Shown here piece by piece: positions 15,913 to 26,409 of a stretch of DNA of 64,000 bases. Numbering within the stretch: position 1 is the stretch's first letter; the number at the start of each line of letters is the position of its first letter. A program made the translations under genes and the position numbers. The notes under the pieces were generated by a model. That model saw nothing but the letters and a program-made list of their open reading frames with translations, was not told the DNA's origin and ran no database searches. This DNA is from Algihabitans albus (GTDB taxonomy: Bacteria > Pseudomonadota > Alphaproteobacteria > Kiloniellales > DSM-21159), in contig NZ_QXNY01000003.1 in NCBI RefSeq assembly GCF_003572205.1, forward strand, positions 186,001-250,000. Reading direction: 5' to 3'.

Positions 15913-17682
15913 ATGGATCAATATACGCTCAACTTGCTGGTGGTGGGCGCGACCTTCGCGCTCTACATCGGCATCGCAATTTGGGCTCGGGCGGGTACAA
16001 CCTCCGAATTCTACGCCGCGGGACGCGGCGTCCACCCTGTAACCAACGGCATGGCAACGGCCGCAGACTGGATGTCAGCGGCCTCTTTCATTTCTATGGC
16101 CGGCTTGATCGCCTTCGTCGGCTACGACAACTCCTCCTTCCTGATGGGCTGGACCGGCGGCTACGTGCTGCTCGCGCTTCTACTCGCGCCCTATCTGCGT
16201 AAGTTCGGCAAGTTCACGGTGCCGGAATTCATCGGCGACCGCTTCTACAGTCCGACTGCGCGTCTCGTTGCCGTGCTCTGCCTGATCGTGGCTTCCGTGA
16301 CCTACGTGATCGGTCAGATGACCGGCGTCGGCGTGGCCTTCTCGCGCTTCCTGGAGGTTTCCAACGCAACGGGCCTTTTCATCGGTGCCGGTGTCGTCTT
16401 CCTCTACGCGGTGCTGGGAGGGATGAAGGGCATCACCTATACCCAGGTGGCGCAGTACTGCGTCCTGATCACCGCCTACACCATTCCCGCGATCTTCATC
16501 TCGCTGCAGCTGACCGGCACGCCGATCCCGCCGATCGGTCTGTTCTCGGAGCATGTAGCTTCCGGCCAGCCGCTATTGGAAACGCTGGACCAGGTGGTTC
16601 AGGACCTCGGCTTCGCGTCCTACACCGGGCACCACACCAACACCTTGAACATGGTGCTCTTCACCTTCTCGCTGATGATCGGAACGGCCGGCCTACCGCA
16701 CGTCATCATCCGCTTCTTCACGGTGCCGAAAGTGGCCGACGCTCGCTGGTCGGCCGGCTGGGCGCTGGTGTTCATCGCCCTGTTGTATCTCTCGGCCCCG
16801 GCCGTCGGCGCCATGGCGCGGATGAACATCATCGACACGGTCTACCCGAACGGCCTGCAGGCCGAACCGCTGGCCTACGACGAACGGCCGGACTGGATGA
16901 GAAACTGGGAGGTCACCGGCCTCCTGACCTTCGAGGACAAGAACGGCGACGGCCGCATCCAGTTCTACAATGACGAGTCCGAGGACTTCGCGGCAACGGC
17001 CGAAGCCAACGGCTGGGCCGGCTCCGAGATGAATGTCAACCGCGATATTCTGGTTTTGGCCAATCCGGAGATCGCCCAACTGCCCGGCTGGGTGATCGCC
17101 CTGGTGGCCGCGGGTGGCCTTGCGGCAGCTCTGTCGACTGCAGCGGGACTGCTGCTCGCCATCTCCTCGGCGGTCAGCCACGACGTGATCAAAGCTACCA
17201 TCAATCCGGGAATCTCGGAGAAAGGCGAGCTTCTGGCGGCCCGGATCGCGATGGCGGCGGCGATCGGCGTTGCAACCTGGTTGGGTCTCAATCCACCCGG
17301 TTTCGCGGCGCAGACCGTGGCTCTCGCCTTCGGCATTGCGGCAGCCTCGATCTTCCCGGCCTTGATGATGGGGATTTTCTATAAGCGTGCGAACAATTAT
17401 GGCGCCATCGCCGGCATGCTGTCGGGCTTGGTGTTCACCGTAGGCTACATCTTCGTCTACAAAGGTTTCCTCTTCATCCCCGGCACCAACATGCTGCCGG
17501 ATACGCCGGACAACTGGCTGTTCGGTATCTCGCCGCTCTCCATCGGCTCGATCGGTGCGATGCTGAACTTTGCGGTGGCAATCCTGGTATCGCGTGCGAC
17601 GGCGGCCCCGCCGCAGGAGATCCAGGATCTCGTCGAGAGCATCCGCGTTCCTCGTGGCGCCAGCGGGCCGGTGGCTCACTGA
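15913..17682 (+). CDS. actP: ActP-like sodium:solute (acetate-type) symporter
   Basis: A 589-residue SLC5-family transporter with about 13 helices. It contains GMATAADWMSAASFISMAG and TVPEFIGDRFYS, typical of the acetate/short-chain monocarboxylate symporters that pair with DUF4212. A soluble insert near residues 320-390 contains an EF-hand-like loop starting D342 (DKNGDGRIQFYN). It is probably sodium-coupled uptake of acetate or a related acid. Co-location with an SLC5-type kinase supports acetate sensing and uptake, though the substrate is inferred. Confidence 0.88.
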   Translation: MDQYTLNLLVVGATFALYIGIAIWARAGTTSEFYAAGRGVHPVTNGMATAADWMSAASFISMAGLIAFVGYDNSSFLMGWTGGYVLLALLLAPYLRKFGKFTVPEFIGDRFYSPTARLVAVLCLIVASVTYVIGQMTGVGVAFSRFLEVSNATGLFIGAGVVFLYAVLGGMKGITYTQVAQYCVLITAYTIPAIFISLQLTGTPIPPIGLFSEHVASGQPLLETLDQVVQDLGFASYTGHHTNTLNMVLFTFSLMIGTAGLPHVIIRFFTVPKVADARWSAGWALVFIALLYLSAPAVGAMARMNIIDTVYPNGLQAEPLAYDERPDWMRNWEVTGLLTFEDKNGDGRIQFYNDESEDFAATAEANGWAGSEMNVNRDILVLANPEIAQLPGWVIALVAAGGLAAALSTAAGLLLAISSAVSHDVIKATINPGISEKGELLAARIAMAAAIGVATWLGLNPPGFAAQTVALAFGIAAASIFPALMMGIFYKRANNYGAIAGMLSGLVFTVGYIFVYKGFLFIPGTNMLPDTPDNWLFGISPLSIGSIGAMLNFAVAILVSRATAAPPQEIQDLVESIRVPRGASGPVAH

Positions 17683-17963
17683 GACTGCTGAACGACCGAT
17701 CTTCGCGCGCTCGTGAGTCGCAGTATCCTGTGGCTCACGAGCCGCGAATTCGGCATCTCGACCGAAGGGGCTTTGAGCCTCCCTCGGCTCAGGCCGGACT
17801 TCCTTGGCAAAATCGTCGGGTCGCGACAGTACGGTTCTGATTTGCGTGTCGAGCTTGTACGATCGTGAAACCGGATCGTCGAGCCACAGCGGTCCGACCC
17901 AGATGCTTAGACGGATTTTGCAGTAGCGAGACCCGTGGCGTCCTTTGCGAGGCACAAGAGACG

Positions 17964-19787
17964 ATGGATGTCGAAGCCAGCGAGACTGCGGACTTCCTCG
18001 CGAGCGTGCATCCTTACGACAGCCTGTTACCGGACGAGCTAACGCGCGTCGCTGCCGCTTTCAGGCAGGTCGAGTGCGAAGCGGGCTCGAACATCTACGC
18101 GCTTGGCCAGCGCCTGGAGGGACTCTACATCATCGCCGAAGGGCGGGTCGACGTGCGCGACCGCAATGGCGCCGTGGTTTCCATTCTCGGGCCGCGCAAC
18201 AGTTTCGGCGAGCGAGGGCTTCTGCGCGACGGCGCGGCAGCCACCACCGCAGTGGCGCAAAGCGCGACCCGTCTGCTGCTATTGCCGGCCGAAGAATTCC
18301 GCCGCTTGATCGCGGCAAGACCGGCCTTTGCACGCTTCTTCGATCGTTCCCGTCCGACCGAAAACCGAGCCCCGGATCTGGCGACAACGCGGATCGCTGA
18401 TCTGATGACGCCAGGTCCGGTGACCTGTCCGCCCTCGGCCACGGTCGCCGAGGTGGCGCGGACGATGCGCGACCGGCAGGTCTCATGCCTCCTGGTGATG
18501 CAGGAAACGCAGCTGACCGGCATCGTCACCAATCGAGACCTGGTGAAACGCGCGCTCGCCGAAGGCCTGTCGACGGATGCGCCGGTCACAGGAGTCATGA
18601 CGGCCGATCCGATCACCCTGGCCCCAGATGCACTGGGCTCCGACGTCCTCCATGCCATGCTGGAGCGGCGAATCGGTCATTTACCGGTCGTCGATGGGGA
18701 ACGGGTGATCGGCGTCGTCACTCAGACCGACCTGACACGGCACCAAGCCATATCGTCGGCCCATCTGGTGCGCGAGATCGCCGATGCCGAGGATAGCCAG
18801 GCCCTCGCCCTTGTCGTCGGTCGTATTCCCGACCTGCTGGCACAACTCGTCGGAGCCGGCAATCCGCACTGGGTCGTGACCCGCTTGATCACGGACATCG
18901 CGGATGCCGCGACCCGGCGGTTGCTCCGGCTCGCCGAGGAGCGGCTGGGTCCGCCGCCCGTCCCCTATCTGTGGCTGGCCTGCGGAAGCCAGGGCCGGCA
19001 GGAACAAACCGGTGTCTCCGACCAAGACAACTGTCTCTTTCTGTCGGAAAACGCCATTCCCGAACACGACAGCTACTTCGAGGCCCTGGCACGCTTCGTG
19101 TCGGATGGACTTGATGCCTGCGGCTACTACTATTGCCCAGGCGAGATGATGGCGACGACGGCGAGGTGGCGCCAGCCTGTGCAAGTTTGGCGGAACTACT
19201 TCTCCGGCTGGATCCGCAAACCGGACCCGATGGCTCAGATGCTGGCTTCCGTCATGTTCGATCTGCGTCCCATCGGCGGTGAAGTAAGCCTGTTCCGCGA
19301 CGTGATGTCAGAAACCTTGGCGCTTGCCGCCACGAACAGCATTTTCGTCGCGCATATGGTCGCGAACGCACTGAATCATGCGCCGCCGTTGGGTCTGTTG
19401 CGCGGCTTCGCGACCATCCGCTCCGGCGAGCACAAGGACACGCTCGACCTCAAGCTGAACGGCGTCGTGCCGGTGGTCGATCTGGGCCGTATCTATGCGA
19501 TTCAGGGGCGGCTCCAAGCCGCGAACACCCGTACACGCTTGGAGGTCGCGCAGCAGTCAGGCATCGTCAGCCCCAGCGGCGGACGTGACCTGATCGCCGC
19601 CTATGACCTGATCGCGGAAACCCGGCTAAGACACCAGGTGGCCCGTGTCAGAACCGGTGAAAAGCCAGACAACTTCATGTCCCCGGCCGCGCTTTCCGAC
19701 TTCGAGCGCAGCCACCTGCGCGACGCCTTCGTGGTCGTCAAGACCATGCAGTCGGCGATCGCCCACGGCCGGGCGGCCGTGCTTTAG
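17964..19787 (+). CDS. cNMP-binding / CBS / DUF294 nucleotidyltransferase-like signalling protein
   Basis: A 607-residue cytoplasmic protein. Residues ~10-125 are a cyclic-nucleotide-binding fold (GSNIYALGQRLEGLYIIAEGRVDV). Residues ~140-260 are a CBS pair (IADLMTPGPVTCPP, VTGVMTADPITLAP). Residues ~285-440 are the DUF294 nucleotidyltransferase-like domain with G341-S-x-G-R345-x-E and S352-D-Q-D355. The remainder is the helical DUF294 C-terminal domain. The motif resembles PII uridylyltransferase/GlnE catalytic centres, so nucleotidyl transfer is possible. ATG 17964 is preferred (GAGG and AAGAG upstream). Homologues commonly lie beside ActP. Confidence 0.87.
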   Translation: MDVEASETADFLASVHPYDSLLPDELTRVAAAFRQVECEAGSNIYALGQRLEGLYIIAEGRVDVRDRNGAVVSILGPRNSFGERGLLRDGAAATTAVAQSATRLLLLPAEEFRRLIAARPAFARFFDRSRPTENRAPDLATTRIADLMTPGPVTCPPSATVAEVARTMRDRQVSCLLVMQETQLTGIVTNRDLVKRALAEGLSTDAPVTGVMTADPITLAPDALGSDVLHAMLERRIGHLPVVDGERVIGVVTQTDLTRHQAISSAHLVREIADAEDSQALALVVGRIPDLLAQLVGAGNPHWVVTRLITDIADAATRRLLRLAEERLGPPPVPYLWLACGSQGRQEQTGVSDQDNCLFLSENAIPEHDSYFEALARFVSDGLDACGYYYCPGEMMATTARWRQPVQVWRNYFSGWIRKPDPMAQMLASVMFDLRPIGGEVSLFRDVMSETLALAATNSIFVAHMVANALNHAPPLGLLRGFATIRSGEHKDTLDLKLNGVVPVVDLGRIYAIQGRLQAANTRTRLEVAQQSGIVSPSGGRDLIAAYDLIAETRLRHQVARVRTGEKPDNFMSPAALSDFERSHLRDAFVVVKTMQSAIAHGRAAVL

Positions 19788-19806
19788 AAGAAAGGAGGGC
19801 TTCCAG

Positions 19807-20325
19807 ATGCTGATCGAGCTTGTCGCCGCCGTGGCCCTCGGTTTCGCCGCAGCAGGGCTGGCGCTTCTGGCCAGACGCGCAGTCCCATCGCTGCCCCGTT
19901 TCACGGTTCCGGCCGTGGCAGGTCTCGCTATGATCGGCTTTGGAATCTGGAGCGAGTACACTTGGTTCGATCGCACCTCCGCCACGCTACCCGATGGCAT
20001 CGAGGTCATCTCGGCTCCTGCCGAAAGCGCTGTCTGGCGGCCCTGGTCTTACGTGACTCCCCTGGTCCTTCGGTTCATGGCCGTCGATCTGGTGGGCGCG
20101 CGGCGCAACGAGGCCGCACCAGGCCAGGTCATCGTCGAGGCCTATGTGATCGGCCGCCACGGTCCGCGCGCGCGCATTCCCGTGCTGCTCGACTGCGTGG
20201 GGCTGCGCCGCGCCGATATCGCCGACGGTATCGACTTCGCGCCGGACGGCACGATCGCCGAAGGCGACTGGCGTCCGGCAGCACCGGACGACCCCCTGAT
20301 CGCAGCGGTTTGCGGCACGAGCTGA
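19807..20325 (+). CDS. Membrane-anchored protein of unknown function, 172 residues
   Basis: AGGAGG lies nine bases before ATG 19807. Two hydrophobic segments (IELVAAVALGFAAAGLALLA and FTVPAVAGLAMIGFGIW) are followed by a soluble domain of about 115 residues. That domain includes WRPWSYVTPLVLRFMAVD and VIVEAYVIGRHGPRARIPVLLDCVG. It lies 19 bases after the DUF294 gene and 17 before the response regulator, so it belongs to this operon. I recall similar proteins in comparable clusters but no assigned function. Confidence 0.72.
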   Translation: MLIELVAAVALGFAAAGLALLARRAVPSLPRFTVPAVAGLAMIGFGIWSEYTWFDRTSATLPDGIEVISAPAESAVWRPWSYVTPLVLRFMAVDLVGARRNEAAPGQVIVEAYVIGRHGPRARIPVLLDCVGLRRADIADGIDFAPDGTIAEGDWRPAAPDDPLIAAVCGTS

Positions 20326-20342
20326 GGATGGAGAAGACTGCC

Positions 20343-20732
20343 ATGGCGCAATCGGTTCTCCTGGTCGAAGACGAAGACAGCATCGCCACCGCTCTTGAGT
20401 TCCTGATGCAGCGCGAAGGCTACCTGATCCGGCGTGTCACCACCGGTCCCGCCGCGCTCGATGCGATTGCCGAAGAAGTGCCGGACCTGGTTCTCCTCGA
20501 CATTTCCTTGCCAGGCGCTTCTGGATACGAAGTCTGTCAGAAAATCCGTCTCGATCCGGCGCTATCCAGCGTGAAGATCCTGATGATGACGGCCACAGGA
20601 GGCGCCATCCCGCGCCGCAAGAGCCTGGACATGGGCGCGGATGGCTTCATCACCAAGCCCTTCTCGGTCGCCGCCTTGATCGATGAAGTCCGCCGCGTAA
20701 CCGGCGACGAAGAGACCGCGCGGGATGTTTGA
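20343..20732 (+). CDS. Single-domain response regulator (receiver only)
   Basis: A 129-residue CheY-like receiver: acidic pocket E9-D10-E11, phosphoacceptor D53 (LVLLDISLPG), T83 and K105 (ITKPFS). No output domain follows. GGAGA lies eight bases before ATG 20343. The gene overlaps the exonuclease gene by 8 bases. The SLC5 kinase is the natural phosphodonor. Its output must be through protein contact, plausibly with the adjacent kinase-like exonuclease. Confidence 0.9.
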   Translation: MAQSVLLVEDEDSIATALEFLMQREGYLIRRVTTGPAALDAIAEEVPDLVLLDISLPGASGYEVCQKIRLDPALSSVKILMMTATGGAIPRRKSLDMGADGFITKPFSVAALIDEVRRVTGDEETARDV

Positions 20733-22803
20733 GAAGCGCAGCCTGCGAGTTCGAATCTTCCTGTTCTTCGCACTGATCGCACTGGCTGGCTCGGCGATCA
20801 TCGTCGCGGCCCTGATCGTAGGCTGGCAGCGGCTCGGCACAGTCGAGGCGGTCTCTGCCTTCGTGGTGGCCGGAGCCATCGCCTGCTTCGCGTTGATCGG
20901 CCTGACGGCCTGGGTCTGGTTACTGTTCGATGAGAACGTCGCCAAGCCGGTCCAGACGCTCGCCGCCGCGCTGCGCGTCCGCGCCCACACCGACGTCGAA
21001 CACGCCATCGATGCCGAGCCGGCACGCTATCTAGGCGACCTCGGCCCGGCTTGCGATGCGGTCACGGCCAACTTGGTGGACACGCGAACGGAACTTGCCG
21101 AGGCCGTCGCTCGCGAGACTGCGCGTATCGCGGACGAGAAAACCCGACTTGAAGCGGTCTTGCGTGATGTTCCCGTCGGCGTTTTGCTCTGCACGCCCGA
21201 CCACCGGATCGCTCTCTGCAACAGCCAAGCCGTTACCCTGCTGCGGGAAGTCGGCGAGGTGGGGCTCGACCGCCCGCTTTTCAATCTGCTGCGCGAGGGC
21301 CCAATCCTGCACGCGCGTGCGCGCCTGCTCCGCGCCGGTGTCAACGCGCCGGCGGCCAGCGTCCTCTGCAGCACGCAGAACGGCGCAAGGGTCTTGCAAG
21401 GGGCGATGCGTCTGCTCGGAAGCGGCAAGGCCGAAGCAGCCGGCTACGTACTGACACTGCGCGACACGACCGAAGATATCGCCGCTCATGCGGCACGCGA
21501 GCGGCTTCTGCACGAAGTCTTCGAGCGTACAAGGCGCCCCGCCGCCAACATCTCCGCAACGCTCGACGCGCTCGCCACAGCCCCGGAGCTTGCCGCACCC
21601 GCGCGCGCCGAACTCGAAGACGCCCTCACTGGCGAGGCTCAAGCTCTCGCTCGAGCCGTTACCGAACTGGGAACGACTGCAGACGCCACCGCCGGGGCCT
21701 GGTGGCCGATGACCGACGTGGCCGCCGGCGACCTGGTCGACTCCCTCGAAGCGCGCCTGGCAAGTGACGGCATTTCCTTGACTGCGCGCGTCGCGCCGCT
21801 GCTGCTCCGCTGTGACGGATTCGCCCTGGTGTTGGTGCTGGAGGCGGCGGTCCGTGCCGTGGTCGAGATTACCGGAGCTGCACTCGACCTTACGATCGAC
21901 AAGGATGGTAACGGCGCGGTCATCGATCTTATCTGGCATGGCCAACCGCTGCCGGTGGTCCGCCTGGACGGCCTACTCTCCGGCCCCTTGGCCGGCGGCT
22001 ATGGCGAACAGACCGGACGTGACGCCCTGGACAGCCATGGCACGGACATTTGGCCCGGCCATAGCGCAGATGGACGCCAACGCCTGCGCCTGCCCCTCCA
22101 GTCCGCTCGCGCCGAGACGGCCTCCCATCCGGCCGCCTTGCGGCCGGCCTTATGGGACTTCGATCTCCTGGTCCGACCGCCCGGTCCGCTCGAAAACCGC
22201 CTTCTGAGCTCGCTCACCTATGTCGTCTTCGATACCGAGACCACCGGACTGGAGCCCGAGAACGGCGACGAGATCGTTCAGATCGCGGCGCTGCGGATCG
22301 TCAACGGCCAGCTTCAGGAGGGCGAGGCCTTCGAAAGCCTGGTGCATCCCGGTCGCCCGATCCCCCCGACCTCAACCGAGATTCACGGGATCGACGACGC
22401 GATGGTCGCGACGGCACCCGGCATTTCCGAAGCGGGGCATCGGTTCCACGGTTTCTGCGAGGGCGCCGTCCTGGTCGCTCACAACGCGCCCTTCGATATG
22501 TCCTTTCTACGTCGACACGAAGCCGGGATCGGTCTGCGTTTCGAGAATCCGGTGCTCGATACAGTGTTGCTCTCCGCTACGCTGTTCGGCCAAAGCGACG
22601 TACACACGCTCGATGCCTTGACCGAACGCCTTGGCGTCGAGATCCCGGCCGCAGCCCGCCACACCGCGCTGGGCGATGCCCGCGCAACAGCCGCCGCCTT
22701 CCTGAAGATGTTGCCGATGCTCGAGGAGACGGGCATCACCACCCTGTCCAACGCCTTCGAGGAAAGCCGCAAGCACAAGCGGTTGCTCACTACAGTCGAG
22801 TAA
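20725..22803 (+). CDS. Membrane-anchored degenerate histidine kinase fused to a DEDDh 3'-5' exonuclease
   Basis: A 692-residue fusion. Two N-terminal helices (IFLFFALIALAGSAIIVAALIV and AVSAFVVAGAIACFALIGLTAWVWLL) are followed by a HAMP-like segment and a PAS-like domain (~residues 135-250). Next is a DHp-like segment (~260-330) in which the usual His position, five before the Pro, is Glu267 (FERTRRP), then a region without N, D or G boxes. The C-terminal ~190 residues are an intact DnaQ-type exonuclease: D503-x-E505 (FDTETTG), H586-N-A-P-F-D591, and H646 with D651. It is therefore probably a real nuclease held at the membrane by a non-catalytic sensor scaffold. It is the last gene of the ActP-type cluster. 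Confidence 0.9.
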   Translation: MFEKRSLRVRIFLFFALIALAGSAIIVAALIVGWQRLGTVEAVSAFVVAGAIACFALIGLTAWVWLLFDENVAKPVQTLAAALRVRAHTDVEHAIDAEPARYLGDLGPACDAVTANLVDTRTELAEAVARETARIADEKTRLEAVLRDVPVGVLLCTPDHRIALCNSQAVTLLREVGEVGLDRPLFNLLREGPILHARARLLRAGVNAPAASVLCSTQNGARVLQGAMRLLGSGKAEAAGYVLTLRDTTEDIAAHAARERLLHEVFERTRRPAANISATLDALATAPELAAPARAELEDALTGEAQALARAVTELGTTADATAGAWWPMTDVAAGDLVDSLEARLASDGISLTARVAPLLLRCDGFALVLVLEAAVRAVVEITGAALDLTIDKDGNGAVIDLIWHGQPLPVVRLDGLLSGPLAGGYGEQTGRDALDSHGTDIWPGHSADGRQRLRLPLQSARAETASHPAALRPALWDFDLLVRPPGPLENRLLSSLTYVVFDTETTGLEPENGDEIVQIAALRIVNGQLQEGEAFESLVHPGRPIPPTSTEIHGIDDAMVATAPGISEAGHRFHGFCEGAVLVAHNAPFDMSFLRRHEAGIGLRFENPVLDTVLLSATLFGQSDVHTLDALTERLGVEIPAAARHTALGDARATAAAFLKMLPMLEETGITTLSNAFEESRKHKRLLTTVE

Positions 22804-22839
22804 AGACCGCGCCTCGCCCAGCCGTCTCATTCCAATCCG

Positions 22840-24105
22840 TCAGTCGCGGATCAGAAATGTGACCAGACCGGGCTGCCAACTCAGCAGAACGAGCACGGCC
22901 AGAGTCGATCCAAGAAAAGGCAGGAGCGCACGAAAGACGGCCATCGGCGATACTTGAGCCATGCTGGCTGCCACATAGAGTCCGGCACCCACAGGCGGAG
23001 TCAGAAGCCCGAGCACCAAGTTGATGCAGACGACAACACCGAAGTGATAGGGATCGATTCCGAAGACGTCGACTGCGATCGGCATCAAGATCGGCACTAC
23101 CATGATCAAAGCAGCAATGCCGTCGATGATCATACCGACCAGGAGCAGAAGCAGGTTGACCAGCAGCATGAACACGACGGGATTGTCGGTCAGCCCCCCG
23201 GTCCAGGTCGCGACGGTCTGGGGAACCTGTTCGTAGATCAAGACCCAACCGAAGACATTGGCTGCGGCGATCAGAAAAGTGACGACGGTCGAATTGACGG
23301 CCGTGTCGTAAAACACCCGGGGAAGCGCGGCAAAACTCAACTCGCCATAGACGAAACGCCCGATCAGCAGCGCCGCGAGGACCGCCAGCGCAGCGGATTC
23401 CGTGGGTGTCGCCAAGCCCAGCAGAATACCTCCGATGATCACGGCAGGTATTGTGAGAGCCGGCAGACCGCTAGCCAGCGCCTTCAGGATCTCACGACGG
23501 TCCGGTCGCGGCGAGATGGGAAAGTCGACGACGAAGCCGATCAGCGCGATGCAGAGGAAGAACGATCCGCCGAGCAACAGGCCAGGGATGATCCCGGCGA
23601 TGAAGAGGTCGCCGATCGCGATCTGTGCCAACACACCGAAAATCACGAACAGCATGGAAGGTGGAATGATCGGCGAAAGCAGGCCGCCAGCCGCCGTCAG
23701 CGCACCTGCAAAGGCACGGTCGTACCCTTGGCGCTCCATTTCTGGAACCATAACGCGCGACATGACGGCGATTTGGGCGATTGCCGAGCCCATGATCGAC
23801 GCCATCATCATGTTCGCGATGACGTTGACGTAGGCCAGACCGCCTTTCATGCCGCTGACGAAGACGGCCGCCATGGCGACCAGCCGCCGGGTCAGGCCAC
23901 CGGCATTCATCAACTCGCCGGTCAGCATAAAGAGGGGAATAGCCAGTAGACCGTAGGATTCGACGCCAGCGAACAACTGCTGCATGAAGGAGCCGAACAG
24001 CGCATCGTTTCCCGACTGCCAGATATAGGCCGAAGCCGTCACCATCAGCACAAAGCTGATCGGCATCCCGACCAGCAGCAGCACAAGGAAGAGGCCTCCG
24101 GTCAA
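22840..24105 (-). CDS. TRAP transporter 2 large permease (DctM family)
   Basis: A 421-residue multipass DctM protein (GGLFLVLLLVGMPISFVLMV; the conserved AAGGLLSPIIPPSM). The start is probably TTG 24105: it has GGAGGTG just upstream and overlaps the DctQ stop as TTGA. It completes the transporter of the LysR-linked catabolic operon and converges on the exonuclease gene. The substrate is probably the acid degraded by the operon's enzymes. Confidence 0.9.
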   Translation of the reverse strand: MTGGLFLVLLLVGMPISFVLMVTASAYIWQSGNDALFGSFMQQLFAGVESYGLLAIPLFMLTGELMNAGGLTRRLVAMAAVFVSGMKGGLAYVNVIANMMMASIMGSAIAQIAVMSRVMVPEMERQGYDRAFAGALTAAGGLLSPIIPPSMLFVIFGVLAQIAIGDLFIAGIIPGLLLGGSFFLCIALIGFVVDFPISPRPDRREILKALASGLPALTIPAVIIGGILLGLATPTESAALAVLAALLIGRFVYGELSFAALPRVFYDTAVNSTVVTFLIAAANVFGWVLIYEQVPQTVATWTGGLTDNPVVFMLLVNLLLLLVGMIIDGIAALIMVVPILMPIAVDVFGIDPYHFGVVVCINLVLGLLTPPVGAGLYVAASMAQVSPMAVFRALLPFLGSTLAVLVLLSWQPGLVTFLIRD

Positions 24106-24650
24106 AACACCTCCACCGATGCGCGCCCGCTCAGCCGCTCAAGCAGGTTCGCAGCCGCATGTACGCTGGCGGTCACGGCGAACCAGGGCATCACCAACCA
24201 GATCCAGAACTTGTCGATCCCGATGGTCAAGGTCGGCTCATCGTAGATGAAGTTGAAGGTGGTGCCGGCAAAAGCGTCGGTGTCGAAGCCGGCCGCCGCC
24301 AACCCCGGCAAATCGAACCAGATCCATGCCATCCAGACAAGCAGAAGGGAGAAGGCGAAGACGGCGGCGTCGATCGCGACCAACAAGGTCGTGCGCAGCG
24401 AGGGAGGCACGGCCAGCAGGGCCGCGGTTACGCGCACCTGGCGGCCCAGGCGGAGCGTATGGCTCCCGCCAATGAAGACCAGCCAGATCAGGCAGTAGAT
24501 CGCGAGTTCGTCGACCCAATAGATCGCGACATCGAACGCTCGTGTCACCACGTTGACGAGGATCAACAGCGTGATGACGAGCGTCAAAGCAATCAGAAGG
24601 GCACGTTCCAACCGGCTGACACCCTCCGAGATGGCCGTCACGATCCGCAT
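24102..24650 (-). CDS. TRAP transporter 2 small permease (DctQ family)
   Basis: A 182-residue four-helix protein (LLIALTLVITLLILVNVVTRAF; VDELAIYCLIWLVFIGGSHTLRLGRQVRVTA in the DctQ style). I chose ATG 24650, preceded by GGGGGCGG; a GTG at 24674 would extend it by eight residues. It overlaps the large permease by four bases. A strong stem-loop separates it from the binding-protein gene. Confidence 0.9.
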   Translation of the reverse strand: MRIVTAISEGVSRLERALLIALTLVITLLILVNVVTRAFDVAIYWVDELAIYCLIWLVFIGGSHTLRLGRQVRVTAALLAVPPSLRTTLLVAIDAAVFAFSLLLVWMAWIWFDLPGLAAAGFDTDAFAGTTFNFIYDEPTLTIGIDKFWIWLVMPWFAVTASVHAAANLLERLSGRASVEVF

Positions 24651-24700
24651 GTCGCCGCCCCCATTGCAGGGCACAGACTTTCCTGCACTTCCAAGAGAGT

Positions 24701-24732
24701 GGCAAGCCGGTCGTCGCAGCGACCGGCTTGCC
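24701..24732 (-). other. Intercistronic stem-loop between TRAP-2 binding protein and permease genes
   Basis: GGCAAGCCGGTCG (24701-24713) and CGACCGGCTTGCC (24720-24732) form a perfect 13-bp stem with a 6-base loop in the dctP-dctQ gap. No T-tract follows on the minus strand. It is comparable in position to the stem-loop of TRAP operon 1 and likely stabilises the upstream binding-protein message or attenuates readthrough. Confidence 0.85.
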
Positions 24733-24769
24733 GAGCACTCATCCCTTGCGACCCGCCCAAGGGGTGCGC

Positions 24770-26390
<1,621 letters not shown>

Positions 26391-26409
26391 GACGACGATC
26401 TCCTCGAGT

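Noticed and set aside
16693-17955. 420-codon minus-strand frame opposite the ActP-like symporter
   Set aside because: Arg/His-rich shadow without domains; the opposite strand encodes an obvious symporter.
22954-23949. 331-codon plus-strand frame opposite TRAP permease 2
   Set aside because: Rich in Asp, Gln, His and Arg, the usual pattern of antisense to a hydrophobic membrane protein gene.
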